A stretch of 64,000 bases of DNA from Miscanthus floridulus (lineage: Eukaryota; Streptophyta; Magnoliopsida; Poales; Poaceae), in contig NC_089597.1 of NCBI RefSeq assembly GCF_019320115.1, positions 123,653,485 through 123,717,484 on the forward strand, written 5' to 3'. The notes below the pieces were generated by a model. The model saw only the letters and a list, made by a program, of their open reading frames with translations. It made no database searches and was not told where the DNA came from. Shown piece after piece: positions 12,197-23,463 of this stretch. The translations under genes and the position numbers were made by a program. The number at the start of each line of letters is the position of its first letter. The first letter of the stretch is position 1.

Positions 12197-13369
12197 AATG
12201 CTGACTGTAGAACGCAAGCCTAGTTAGAAATTGGCTGTCTTAATGTTTTGAAATTGCTATAAAATCCTTGTTCTATAAATCTTGATATTTTCTTCTCTAC
12301 TATATATATATCCTTGATATTTATCTCCTCCTTGATGCTTATTTTAAAGTATTTGTTCTCATCTTCATTCCTTGGTTTGATATGCTTTTAGAACTATTTC
12401 TCATCACCTTCTTGCGTAATCTAAAGATAAGTCTTAGTATTGTTACCCCTAGTACAATGAGGACGATAGTATCGCAAGTTGAGTCAATGATTGGATTGTG
12501 CATCTTTATTGCTTTGTTGAACTATCATTATGCTTATGATTGTTTTGGATTTTTGTAATAATTGCAATGATCTTGTTGGGTGTCCCCACAATTTCATTTA
12601 GTTTATAGGCCTAAGGTATAAGGATCAATGAAATAAATAGTCGGGTTTTGATTTTCTTCTGTTTTCCCTATCCTGTCTTTTCAGAGCAGTCTGCACTCTT
12701 CGGTTTATATCTCTGATTTTAAACGACCCAAAAATCATGAGAAAATTCTGGACAATAGTAGACATCAGTATGTTTCTCTGAGCGTAAGAATTAGCCTGAT
12801 AGCTATTTTGGTTATGGAGATACGAAAATCACAAGGCGATGCATCTGTGCTGTTTGGAATCTAGAGTAGTTTCTGTTGTGCACTATTTTCGACCAAGTTA
12901 ACTGCAGAATTTGGAAAATAGTTCTATAAGGAAGTTGTGGAGCATTTGGTAAGCTTTCCAATGGTATAAGCTACAACTTCATTGGATTAACAGAATGAGA
13001 GTTATAGCTGTTTTACTATGCCGCTGTTTTTCTGCTCGTGAGGAATTTCAGATTTCTTGTTCTTGCCCATTTACAAGAGTATCATTGGGATGTCAGAATG
13101 TCTTGGTACTAATTAGCTCATCTAGAAGAAGATGCAAGCTATCTTTTTGGTGTCCCCTAGTTGACCTTTTCTTAAGGGGGGTAGCCAAGTTGAAGGATTT
13201 ATAAGATAAAGTTTCTTACATTCTAGCGTTTCGTTTGAAAGTATTAGTTATCTTTGGGGTTTGGTGTTCTCTTGTCTCAATTGCCATCAATCCTATCTTG
13301 TCATCTTTTGAAGCTACAATTAAGGATGTTATGAACGACTGAGTTATAATTCATACATGTTGAAAACAG
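12197..13369 (+). other. Untranslated leader of the Tekay element
   Basis: About 1.2 kb between the primer-binding site and gag without a credible ORF. A long gag leader is usual in this lineage. Confidence 0.6.
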
Positions 13370-14899
13370 ATGGTTGCTACCAGGAGAAGTGCTTCACAAG
13401 GTGCTGGAAGGAATGTTGTCAATTCTAAACCATCGCCATCCAATTCCCCATCTATAGAGCAAGCTTTGATAACGCAGACTCAGTTATTATAGACTATTGC
13501 TCAAAATGTGTTGAATAACCCACATCAAGCGCCACCTATTGATAAGCGTAGTGAGTTTATGAAGGGACATCCACCAATATTCTCTCATACAAGCAAACCA
13601 TTAGAAGCTGATGACTGGCTTAGAGCTGTGGAGCGACAATTGGATATAGCTCAGTGTGATGACCATGAAAAGGTGATTTATGCTTCCGGTCAACTGCAAG
13701 GAACTGCCCAAGATTGGTGGGAGTCATTTGAGTATGGGCGTCCCAACAATGCTCCTGCTATCACCTGGCAGGAATTCAAGGAGAATTTCAGGTCCTACCA
13801 TGTCCCATTAGGTGAGGTAGAACTTAAGCAAGAAGAGTTCCTCAATTTGAAGCAAGGATCTATGTCAGTGTGTGAGTATCGTAACCGATTCACTCAATTG
13901 TCACGTTATGCTCCAAAAGAGGTGGATAGTGATGCTAAAAAGCAAAAATGCTTCTTGAAAGGACTGAATGATGGTTTGCAACTACAGCTGATGATCGTGG
14001 TGTATGCCGACTATCAAACATTGGTGGACAGAGCAATTGTAATTGAGAACAAGTGTCGAGAGATGGAAGAGAAGAAGAGAAAGCGTGACCTTCAATGCCA
14101 GTTAAGGAATACTCGTCTCTGTTTCGCTACACAACCAGAATATCAGTCACACCCTATGAATCTGCTTGAAAGTAATGATCAAGATCAGTATCATCAACCT
14201 AATAATGAAGTGCGGTATTTTAGTTCTCAAGAGCCATGTCTGTCATCTCCCACTATCACCCTGATAACGACAAATATTTCTACTAGTAGGGAAGGTTATG
14301 ATTGTGGTCAGATTGAACACTATAAGAACGATTGTTTTAAGAAGTTTGATGAGAGTAATCGAAGCCAGAATCAACAGCAGCAGGAGTCAGAACAGAACGT
14401 CCATAATGAGCAGGTGAAAAGCAATAAGCCAAAGCGAAACTATGTTCAAGGCTGGTTAAACAATGTGGATCTGATTACCACTCATGGAGCTAAGGAGGTT
14501 GTTTATGGTTTGATTGTAGTAAGCTCAGACACTGCTATGGTGTTATTTGACCCCAGTGCTTCACATTCATTTATCTCTAGGGAATATGTGGAAGAACATA
14601 AGATGACTATGCTTCCGATGAGGAAACACCTAATAGTTAACTCTCTAGGAGGAGAAAAGAAGGCAAACCTCTTATGCCCGAAAGTTAGTCTTAACATAAA
14701 AGGGAAGAACTTCGAGGCAAACCTTATAGTCTTGGAGTTAATGGACATTGATGTTATCCTTGGAAATGGATGGTTATCTACCTGTAAAGGAGTGATTAAG
14801 TATGCCCAGCGTTCGATGCTTTTAACCACACCGTCAGGAGAAAGAATTGAGTATGAGGGTATTCAACCCGCACTGAGGAATACGAAAATGACCTATTAG
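13370..14899 (+). pseudogene. Tekay gag-protease polyprotein with a premature stop
   Basis: The natural start is the ATG at 13370 (MVATRRSASQ). A TAG at 13490-13492, codon 41, falls where the family has Gln, so the longest open stretch begins at 13508. The capsid part (GHPPIFSHTSKPLEADDWLR and WWESFEYGRP) is a Retrotrans_gag domain at about residues 60-190. A CCHC zinc knuckle follows (YDCGQIEHYKNDCFKKF; the second position is degenerate). Then comes a retropepsin with VLFDPSASHSFIS, where the catalytic triplet, normally D-S/T-G, reads D-P-S, so protease activity is doubtful. The frame ends just after protease. In an intact element the product would form virus-like particles. Confidence 0.85.
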
Positions 14900-15155
14900 A
14901 AGGTGCATCCTGTGAGGATAGTAAAGTGGACTGTGAGTTTTCATATGTCAGTGTAAAGGAGCAAACACCATTGGAGGATCTCAATACGAGAGGCGATCAT
15001 GTTTATGCAGATTAGCCAACCAGGATCTTAGAATGGCTCTTAATGAAGGATGTAACTTGGAAAAATGAGGATCAAATAAATGCAGAGTATCCATATCTCT
15101 TTTATCAATATCTTTTGAATCTCGAGGACGAGATTCATCTTAAGGGGGGTAGAAT
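14900..15155 (+). pseudogene. Remnant of the pol 3' end (chromodomain tail) and polypurine tract
   Basis: One frame reads QPTRILEWLLMKDVTWKNED followed by QINAEYPYLF and NLEDEIHLKGG. The first part resembles the KP-x-RIL integrase tail and the second the chromodomain end (x-TW-E-x-E-x(4)-YP-x-LF) of Tekay pol. The middle of the chromodomain and everything between it and protease are absent, so the internal deletion removed about 3 kb of pol. The purine tract AAGGGGGG at 15142-15149 primes plus-strand synthesis just before the 3' LTR. Confidence 0.7.
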
Positions 15156-18092
15156 TGTAACACCCCAAAATTTGCCACTTTTGAAAATAGAGTTAAAATG
15201 ATTTATTTGTGAATTATTGTGCACATGAAAACATAGGAAAATAAAAAAAAATTCATTGATTTAAAATTTATCATAAGGTAGAAACGTGTTTGTTGCATTC
15301 ATGTCGGTCGCACCTTGTGTTTCTATGTGCAAAATGTATGTTTTTTTATACGTTTAGGAGACGAATATTTATCTCTAGGAATTTTCTAGCTTCTTTCTGG
15401 AATTTAATTCCTACCTCCTTCACCTTAATCTTTATGCTCCAAGTTCCCAATAATATTTTATGAGCTCCAAATACTTTATTTGGGTTCATCATGTTCCAAA
15501 GTGTCTCTGGAAATTTTCTCCCAATTTTTGGAGGTCTTGGAGTATTTTTTGTGGCTTAAATATCAATTCTGGACTTTTCTAGAATTGTTTTATCCATGAA
15601 ATTAATTAATTCCGAAAATAATAAATTTCTCATTTTTCCCAACGCTCAAAGCCCATGTGCAATAATCCTAATAAATTCTAAAGGCCCATACATTTATTTA
15701 CTAATGGGCTTTAATGATTATTTAGGCCCATTAGTAAATGTGGAGGGGGTAACATCAATTAGTACCATATCGCTAGTTGACGTGGATTTGGGGAGTTTTT
15801 CTTCCTATATATATCAACCAACCCCTTGGGCAAAGCACACCAAAACTACCGTATGGGGAGCCCCTAGTTTGGGAAATCACTCGTGTAGTAAATCAGATTT
15901 TTCTCATCCTTCTCTCGCCGTCGCCGTCGCCGTTGCCGTCTTGCTCCTCCTACGCCGCCGAGGTACCCCTAGGTAAGACCGCCATCCAAAATGTTTTCCC
16001 AGACTTTGTCTCCTTCTTTTAAAAGCGTATTTTAGTCGGTTCACTTCAAAAGTACGTTTTCAGTTATTTATAGAATTGCCACTGATTTTGTTTTAGCCAT
16101 AACTTCTTCGTTTTAACTCCGATTTGACCCGTTCAAATTGCGTTAGGTTCGTAATTTCATAATCTACATGTTCATACTACTGTTAAGTAGGTTTTCAACT
16201 TCTAAAATTCGAGGTTAGATTTAATATATTATTTTAATAAAGGAAATCTTGTTTATTTCATATCTTTTGAGTTTTAGATCCGTTTTGACCCATTCAAGTC
16301 GCGTTAGATTCATATCGACGAGATCTACGCGTTAGTAACAGTGGTTACCATATTACTATTTCTGAAATTTCATGTTTAAATCATATCTTGTTTAATAATT
16401 ATGCAACTGGATTTTATAAATAGAATATGATTTGTTTCACTTTAGTTTTATAAATCAAATCTAAATTTGACTTAAATTATAATCTCTATACAATATCTTA
16501 TATATGTTTTATATAATTAAAATACATGAAGCTAATAGTTTTATGAGTAGATCTTTCAGTAGTTGTATCTTTTCAACCGTAGCTCCGATTAGCGTGCTTC
16601 TCGCGTCTGTGTGTTCGTTGCGAGACGTAGATTCGTTTTACAAACTTTTCATCTTGATTTTATGTTTGGTGTATTGTTCTGATTTAGATCTATTGTTTGC
16701 TTCGTGTATGATTGTATGGATGCTTGTGTGGTGCTTTATGATTTCACCTAGTCGGTGAGATATACGTGGTGATCAAGAAGAGAAAGAAGAATGTTGAAGA
16801 TTAAAGCTTACCAAAGAATCAGTGTTTTAAGGCAAGTATAGCATGGGATCTTCCTTGTTGTCCTATTCATCTTTAATCATTTAATTCATACTGCATGTGT
16901 CTACCTTGACTGCCACTAAGGATTTCCTTGTACTTTGTTACCCTGTACCTTGACGCCTTTGGGTTATTGCATTGGGTAGTATGATGCTAGTGCTCAACTA
17001 CAACCATGATCTTATAACTTGACTAATGGTATATGCAATAAACATTAAAAGATGCTTTTTAGCAATATGGAACAAGGGGGCTAGAGCATTGGGCTGTTTT
17101 ATGGTGCTCTAGATTCCTCTCCATAATGACTTATCTGTAAGTGATCATCCGGGACTTACAGTACAGCTGTGAGGGCTTTATGGCTCTGGCTTTAGCTCAG
17201 TATGAGAACCTTTTCTAGCTTGTTAGAGGTTACCTTTATGGCGCAAGAGGGGCTCCGGTTTGTATGATCTTGGCCTGCCAAGAGAGTGCACTTTGATTTC
17301 TTGGTATATTGTTAGTCACTCCTTGGAGGGGGGTTCATGCTTATTGATGGGGAAACCTTAGCGGCCCTAACTTGTTAGACGAACCTTTAAAAGGCTTCAT
17401 AGTGAACCCTGCCGACCTTCCTTGGTAGTGGGTCAAGAGGCTCGCGACCTCGGGTGAAAGGGTAAATCACGACTCACAGTGAAAGTGTACAACTTCTGCA
17501 GAGTGTAAAACTGGTATATCAGCCGTGCTCATGGTCACGAGCGGCCTTGGAACCCTTATGGAATAGATGATGAACACTAATGAAACGGATGATGAAGATG
17601 CTCATTAATGATTACTGTTTATGCTATTCATTATTCATGTTTACCTGATCATGTGTTTATGGGCTTGTGATGAACTTGTTGCCACCCCAATTGCTAAACG
17701 ATGACTCATTAAAAGTTAATCGTAGTTAAACCAGTGTCAGCCTTTTGAGCCTCATGAACCCCATGTTATATTTGTTGAGTACGACATGTATTTACGCTTG
17801 CTTTACTTTTATTTGGATGAAAATCCCGGATGGGTACAAGATTGCTAGAGTTTGGAGGAATTAGGCTTGTGATCAACCAGTCAGTTATCCCTGTGGATTT
17901 GGAGTCTTCACCTGAAGATCGGAGTTGTCTTTCCGCTGTCTATACTCTGAGGTTATATTCTTTGTACTAAGTACGTTATATATTGAGCATTGTCTATTGA
18001 TATTACCCTTATTTGTAGCTATATGTGAGATTTGACTTCCTAGGTTCACATATGGTGTGTATCTGATTTTGTTGTTAAAACCAGGTGCTACA
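15156..18092 (+). repeat. 3' LTR of the Tekay element
   Basis: 2937 bp, near-identical copy of the 5' LTR with TG...CA ends, followed by the TSD at 18093-18097. Scattered differences (for example near 15250, 15640, 17224) give an age handle. Confidence 0.93.
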
Positions 18093-18097
18093 TTGCC

Positions 18098-18567
18098 TGT
18101 TCTGAACTAGTACGGTAACATTATTCGTAGGATGATAGGGAGTATTTGCACTTGCGGCAATCGTAGCGCAAGCTTAAAACAGGGGAAACACCAGGCAATA
18201 TCACAAGGTAGAAGTGGCGAAGGACCTAACAAATTGGTATGACCAACTCAGTACCGTAGATAAAGCGCCTCAATCTACATATCAAAATCCTGAATTTACC
18301 ATTCATCAAATCAAAGCTAATAAGAACACAAATAAGAAATAATCCGTGCCAGACTTATACCACGTAAAAAAAAGCGCTAATTGTAATATTATACCTCTCA
18401 CTTTGCCAGTGATTTCTCATTTGTTTCCTATCCATATTTACTCTTACGGTGGTACCTAATTATTGAACATATTAACTTACAGAAAATTATTGAACAAATG
18501 AAACATAAACAATAAAAAATATTGAACAAATGAACTTACAAAAAATTATTAATCGTCTTACCTGATC
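18098..18567. other. Host sequence, no gene seen
   Basis: AT-rich DNA right of the Tekay insertion. No domain or repeat recognised. Confidence 0.4.
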
Positions 18568-18837
18568 GTGCTCACTACTTGGCTACTCGGCGACCGAGTC
18601 TTGGACCCTGTCGGCTGTCGCCGTGCTGTATGCTGTGTGCAGTGTATGCCCTGCAAGTCCTGCCACCGTCTCACTGTTTCACGGATCACCAGGGCTGCGC
18701 GCCGTGGCGCGTCCAAGAGTACCAAGACGGCTGGTCACGCCTCCGCCTCGTGCGCAGCGTCACCGTTGACGTTGAGGCATTGCAGGCCGCATCGCTGCGC
18801 GCCGGCGTCACGTCGGTTCGTGTCTCGCAATAGCTAG
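18568..18837 (+). CDS. Short GC-rich ORF fragment, unrecognised
   Basis: A GC-rich island in AT-rich DNA. In the frame from 18579 the 84-residue product ends VTVDVEALQAASLRAGVTSV and contains DHQGCAPWRVQEYQDGW, which reads like genuine protein more than noise. I do not recognise the family. There is no neighbouring exon, so it may be a gene fragment carried by a transposon or a decayed exon. Confidence 0.25.
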   Translation: MLTTWLLGDRVLDPVGCRRAVCCVQCMPCKSCHRLTVSRITRAARRGASKSTKTAGHASASCAASPLTLRHCRPHRCAPASRRFVSRNS

Positions 18838-20157
18838 GTCAGGGGCACACCAGGCAGCGTCTTGCGCCTAGGCAGACCAAAAGACATTAGAGCAGATGGG
18901 CATAGACTGGGTAAACTGCTAAATGTTAAGGGCCCGGCCAACATTTAAGCCCAAATACCAGTCCGCATGTAGCCTGAGTATGAGCAGTATTAATTTGACA
19001 TACTGGGGATCACGTGTCTTCTTCGTTCGTTGTTTCTTGTGCGTGATGCGCAGCTGGGGATGATGGTTATTTGGGCAATCAGACGTACTGTGGATAATGT
19101 CTTCCCCGTATTCTAAACTATTTTTTGGGTTGGATTCGGAGCGGATTAGATATTATACGGATTCGGATGTGAATATGGATTTTTTTGAAGGACGTCGGAA
19201 ATGGTACGGATTCGGACTGTTATCGGAGCGGAAGTGGACTTTTTTAAATCGGATAATGTGTGCTTACATATTGTTTTAATGATGAGAAACAATTCATTAA
19301 CCAAAGTCATAGAGCAGTAATACAACACGAAATAATCACCATCAATCCACCACTTTGATTTAAGAGCTCACAAAATTAATACAAGTTCTCAGTTTGGATT
19401 TAAGAGTATAAAACAAGCATGTAAAAGAAATAAATATTCTTAATTAAAATATTTAAGCAAAACTTCGCCATTTGCTGATTAGCCGCAAATCATGCAAATA
19501 GGCAATCACTAGGATTACCATTACATGTCATGTGAAAGATACTTAAATTAGTATATGAGTAATGCATAAGAGGCTCTTTGAAACATATGCGAGTGGGGTC
19601 TAGTTTTGTTCGCCTCGTCGCATAGAACACACCTGTACAAACAGAATTAAAAATGGATACACCGTTCAGAAGTTATAGTAATTTGAAATAAAGATTTGTT
19701 TTTTTAGACTGCATAGCGCGAAGGTCACATGGAGTGCTTGCATGCAAGGGTTGCCACACGCTGCTGATTAGTTTCCAAATAGGGGTAATAGGTTGGTTTT
19801 TTCAGAAAAGGAAAATATGGCTGTCCGAAAATCATTGGTTGTATTCACATGGCGTGAGCGTTCGCTCATTAGTGGTGCCGAGCCAAAGCCCAAAGATAAA
19901 GATGTCCGAAAGATTAAGGCACTTGGAGCTTGAAGCCTCGGAAATTGGAGCATGTATAGGTTAGAGTCGTGCACATGCTCTTTTCTTCCTGCCTTTTTTT
20001 CCAAGGGGTTTTTGGGATGGAGTTTTTAGTGAGATACACGTGCAAGTTGTGAAGAGCGATCCTCGCAACCAAGGTTTGAGTTGCATTGTGCCTCTTCTTG
20101 TATGAGCATCTATTAGGTCATATAATAGCGGTAATAACCTAGTAGCTGATGGGCTAC
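18838..20157. other. Host sequence with no supported gene
   Basis: Low-complexity AT-rich DNA. At 19120-19250 the word GGATTCGGA and relatives recur on both strands, as in terminal regions of some grass DNA transposons, but no terminal inverted repeats could be placed. Confidence 0.35.
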
Positions 20158-20394
20158 TGTTGGGAGAGCCATATTCATATGGGCCAACTCCACCTTAAAG
20201 AGGCCCAATAGGGATTGATGTAGTGTCTTATGAATTCCATCCCCCACCAAGGGGTGATTGTAAAATGTTGTTGCCTATATATAATCCCAAGAGCATGAGG
20301 GCAAGGGACTCTCTCCTCTCACTCATTTGCAAATCCTAATCACCAACTCTCCTCTCTCTATCCCTTAACTTGTTCGGAATGCAAGTTTCCAACA
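20158..20394 (+). repeat. Possible short solo LTR (copia-like)
   Basis: 237 bp starting TGTTGGGAG and ending TTTCCAACA, complementary ends of LTR type. A TATA-like CCTATATATAATCC near 20273 is followed by a pyrimidine-rich stretch. The flanking bases (GCTAC and GACAA) do not form a TSD, so this is tentative. Confidence 0.35.
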
Positions 20395-20592
20395 GACAAC
20401 ATATTTCCATAGGAAAGGCATAATGTCATTTTGTTTTGCACAGGGGAACAATTTATTACACAAGATATCAGGATTATACATTTCATATATAAGAATTTAT
20501 GACCTTCTCACTTTAGAGTTAGGAGTTAGGACAATATATTTCCATGAGAAAGCATCATGTCATATTGTTTTGCACGGGAAAAACAATTTCAG
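20395..20592 (+). repeat. Direct repeat of about 62 bp
   Basis: The stretch at 20395-20456 (GACAACATATTTCCATAGGA...TTTTGCACAGGGGAAC) recurs with changes at 20530-20592. Origin unknown. Confidence 0.6.
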
Positions 20593-20872
20593 GTACAACA
20601 TTAGTTTGTACTGTATGTTGACACTATAGTTTTCATCCCAACATTTTTGAAAAAAACTTCTTAAAATAAACAAATGAGTTCCATTCATAATATTATACTA
20701 TTATTACTAATTATCCAAACATGGCTGCGAATAGAGTAAATTATAAATGAAAGAGCTTCCTGTATAGTAACTATGACAATTTCTAATAGGAGCGGTAGTA
20801 GTAGTTCCCCTTTTGGCCGTGCTAGTTGCCACTCGCCTTGCGTACGATGTGGGCCGAGTTGTAGCAGGTCGG

Positions 20873-21432
20873 TTAGCAGTGGTGGCGCACATAGCAGACC
20901 GTCGTTGCTGCGGTGGACGCGGTAGGAGCAGGGGCCAGAACGATCATCTTGGCATCAGCTGGACGAAGGCGGACATCCTTGTTGGTGGCCTCGCCGCATT
21001 TGATGCACTTCAACAGCACCATACGCAAGAGACAAACAAGAGGAAACCGATCCACGACCAACTTCACAAGCGGCGTAGTACCCAAGTGCTAGGAATTGGA
21101 GTAGGACATACCTAAAAAAAGTAGGTGGTGCCAGTGCCGTCGATCCCTCCGATTGGCTCTAAAGTACGAAAACCCTTGAGGTTGCCCCCCGTGGTGAGGA
21201 GGCGGAAGGTCATCATACGATCCTCCGCTGTTGCCATGGCGCTCGGCTTGCCGGCGTGCTGGTTAACCAATGTGGAGGGGCCGGTGGAGACGAAGACGAC
21301 GAGGGGCCTCCGTTGCGCTCTCTCGTGGGTGTTCTCCGCCTTCGTCTCGCCGTCTAGCCTTTGGCGTGTATTTGTACGAACGTAGCACAGCCAGCCAGCC
21401 ACATCTAGCGTCTCACCCTCACGCCGCAGCAT
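20873..21432 (-). pseudogene. GC-rich possible coding remnant, unrecognised
   Basis: Two minus-strand frames, 21112-21432 and 20873-21085, have coding-like composition. The second carries CIKCGEATNKD and a late Cys-x-x-x-His-His-Cys end, but no family can be named. The opposite strand is also open, so the real strand is uncertain. Confidence 0.2.
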
Positions 21433-21565
21433 CTAACGGCGTAAGATGATTTGCGAACTGAACCCCTCGCTGACAACGTGGCCTCATGAGGGAGGGAACT
21501 TAACGGCACCACACAGTTAGCCCGTTCGTCCCTTGCAGTTGAAGGATGCAACATTTTGATTCGAA

Positions 21566-22067
21566 CACTACAAGAGATGTGAGGGTTTTTGACAATTAAT
21601 CTATGTCATAATATATGAATTTTTTGTCAAATATTAGCATTTGTGACGTTCGTATGATGAAAAAGCTTGAGTCACAAACCATGCACCTTAAACCATGTTT
21701 TGTGTCATTTATACGTTTTCATCATAAATCTATATATGACATCGGTTTTGAAGTCATAAAGATTTATGACCTTTATTTCTACGTCATAGGTTCTAGACCT
21801 TGCCACATATCCATTTGCATATTGTACATATTTTAATTGGGCAAATCTCATTATAACCGCTCATAAGAAACAAATATAAACCTGGCTCATTTAACACATT
21901 GAGGCACAAATCAATGTTAAATCAGTCAATCAGAATCCATCCAAATTCATATACAATTGAATTTCATTAATGACCAAATCCAACGTATGCTTAAATCAAA
22001 GTGTGCAAATCTATAACTAGCATAGATGACAGCACCCTAATCTATAACTAAGACATCTCTTGTAGTT
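21566..22067. mobile_element. Small non-autonomous CACTA element
   Basis: Left end CACTACAAGAGAT (21566-21578) and right end ATCTCTTGTAGTT (22055-22067) are inverted repeats matching at 12 of 13 positions; the last base of the right end has mutated. Flanking triplets GAA and CAA are a degraded TSD. Inside are TGTCATAA/TTTATGAC-like subterminal motifs. At 502 bp it has no coding capacity. It is of a different family from the two large CACTA elements. Confidence 0.7.
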
Positions 22068-22658
22068 CAAAAAAATTGAAGCAGCGTGATTTCTCTCGGA
22101 AGGGGGGAGGGAGCTATGTCGGGAAGAATCCTCCGTGTCAGACGGAGCAGGGCGGAGCAGTGTGCTTTGAAACCAAAAGGCAGCGAGTTTTTCAAGTCCA
22201 GTCGCTGCTTTTTGCAAGACGATCACGCTTTCGATACATCCATCCATCATTTTCCTCTCTCGCTCTATGGTGGATGATCTTGCATTTCTTGTACCGTTTG
22301 CTTGGTTACTAGTATATACTGTTGTAATATAGTAGTTTAATCCATGTATACGAATTCCATTCGGATACCATAAAAATGGCAGTACATTTCGTATCTGTGG
22401 CTACATTGATATAGAAATGCTCCCATCACGTACCGATAGGTGTTGATTAATATCGGGCATTCTGATCCCAGTTATATGGATATATTCTAAACTTGTTAAG
22501 TAGTAATTTGTAAACTTATTGGATCGGTTAACTTCATTTAATTTTATATACATTTAGGATGATTATGATTAAAATTATATGTAATTATGTCTAGATAGCT
22601 AGATCTATATTTTTTTATTAATGTAATGTTCGGGACTAGGTCAATATATCCATGAAAA
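22068..22658. other. Host sequence, no gene seen
   Basis: Short ORFs at 22017-22312 on both strands have no domain. The rest is AT-rich and featureless. Confidence 0.35.
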
Positions 22659-22953
22659 GCCTGCTTGGATTGGAAGGATCACTAAAATCAACTTTAGATT
22701 AGTCACTTATAGTTTAGTTCTAGGCCATCTAAGCCGTTGTACCGGCCCCGTTCATCTAGCTGAAAAGCTAGACCGAAAAGTAATGTTCGCTGATTTGTTG
22801 TAAGAGAAAAATATTGTACCATGAGTAATAAGCCAGGCTGATAAGTTGAAGCGAACATGCCATGACTAATTGTTAATCCCTCTTTATATTCCACATCTAA
22901 TAATGTTACTAGATTAAATTTTACTAGTTAGGCCAACAACTAACCAAACAAGG
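22659..22953. mobile_element. Tourist-like MITE, interrupted
   Basis: Ends GCCTGCTTGGATTGG and CTAACCAAACAAGGT are imperfect inverted repeats of the GCCTTGTTTGG type used by grass Tourist/PIF MITEs. A second MITE sits inside it. TSDs are not clear. Confidence 0.5.
22744..22861. mobile_element. hAT-like MITE nested in the Tourist-like element
   Basis: Starts GGCCCCGTTC and ends GCGAACATGCC. It contains TTTGTTGTAAGAGAAAAATA, a signature I associate with an abundant MITE of panicoid grasses with GGCC...GTTCG ends. No clean 8-bp TSD is visible. Confidence 0.5.
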
Positions 22954-22989
22954 TTAAACAGTCACTACTACAGGATGGCCTTGTTGTCC

Positions 22990-23205
22990 CGGGCGGTAAC
23001 GGCCTTTAGTCCTGGTTACCGCGCCGGGACAACGATCCCGGGACTAAAGGTGGAACCTTCAGTCCTGGGTCATCGAGCCGGGACTAAAGAGGGACCTTTA
23101 GTCCCGGTTGGTGTTACCAACCGGGACTAAAGGCCCTCCAGCCGAGCATACGTGGCCGCACCCTTTAGTCCCGGTTGGTAACCCCAACCGGGACTAAAGG
23201 TTCCT
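22990..23205. repeat. Left subterminal array of CACTA-1
   Basis: Repeated TTTAGTCCCGGTT and AACCGGGACTAAAG units in both orientations, some forming hairpins. In En/Spm the subterminal motifs are bound by a TNPA-type protein; that role is inferred here. Confidence 0.85.
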
Positions 23206-23463
23206 TTTCTTTTTCTTTTTTTTTTGTTTAATTTGTTTTCAGTTCAGTTACACATATTTGTTTAATATATAATATATTTTTATGTACGTATTCTACGCTG
23301 CTAATATAAATACACGCACGCATATAATTACATCTAATTCTCATCTCGAGCATTATTATATTCGAATAAAGTATGAAACTATATATATTATAGATATATA
23401 TGTATATATACAACACTTTCATAATCTTTTTCTCGAAAATAATGATATCAATAAATATTTAAT

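Larger units (their letters stand above)
9243..18097 (+). mobile_element. Tekay-type chromovirus (Ty3/gypsy), non-autonomous deletion derivative
   Basis: Complete insertion: two near-identical LTRs of about 2.93 kb, a tRNA-Met primer-binding site after the first, a gag-protease ORF, a purine tract, and flanking TSDs TTGCA (9243-9247) and TTGCC (18093-18097), which differ at one base. The LTRs begin TGTAACACCCC and end GGTGCTACA, as in Tekay/Del elements. The internal region is only about 3 kb: reverse transcriptase, RNase H and integrase are missing and the frame jumps from protease to the tail of a chromodomain. Few LTR differences imply a fairly recent insertion. Mobility would need proteins from an intact relative. 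Confidence 0.9.

Noticed and set aside
19120..19330. Possible DNA-transposon end with GGATTCGGA words
   Set aside because: No paired inverted terminus or TSD could be found.
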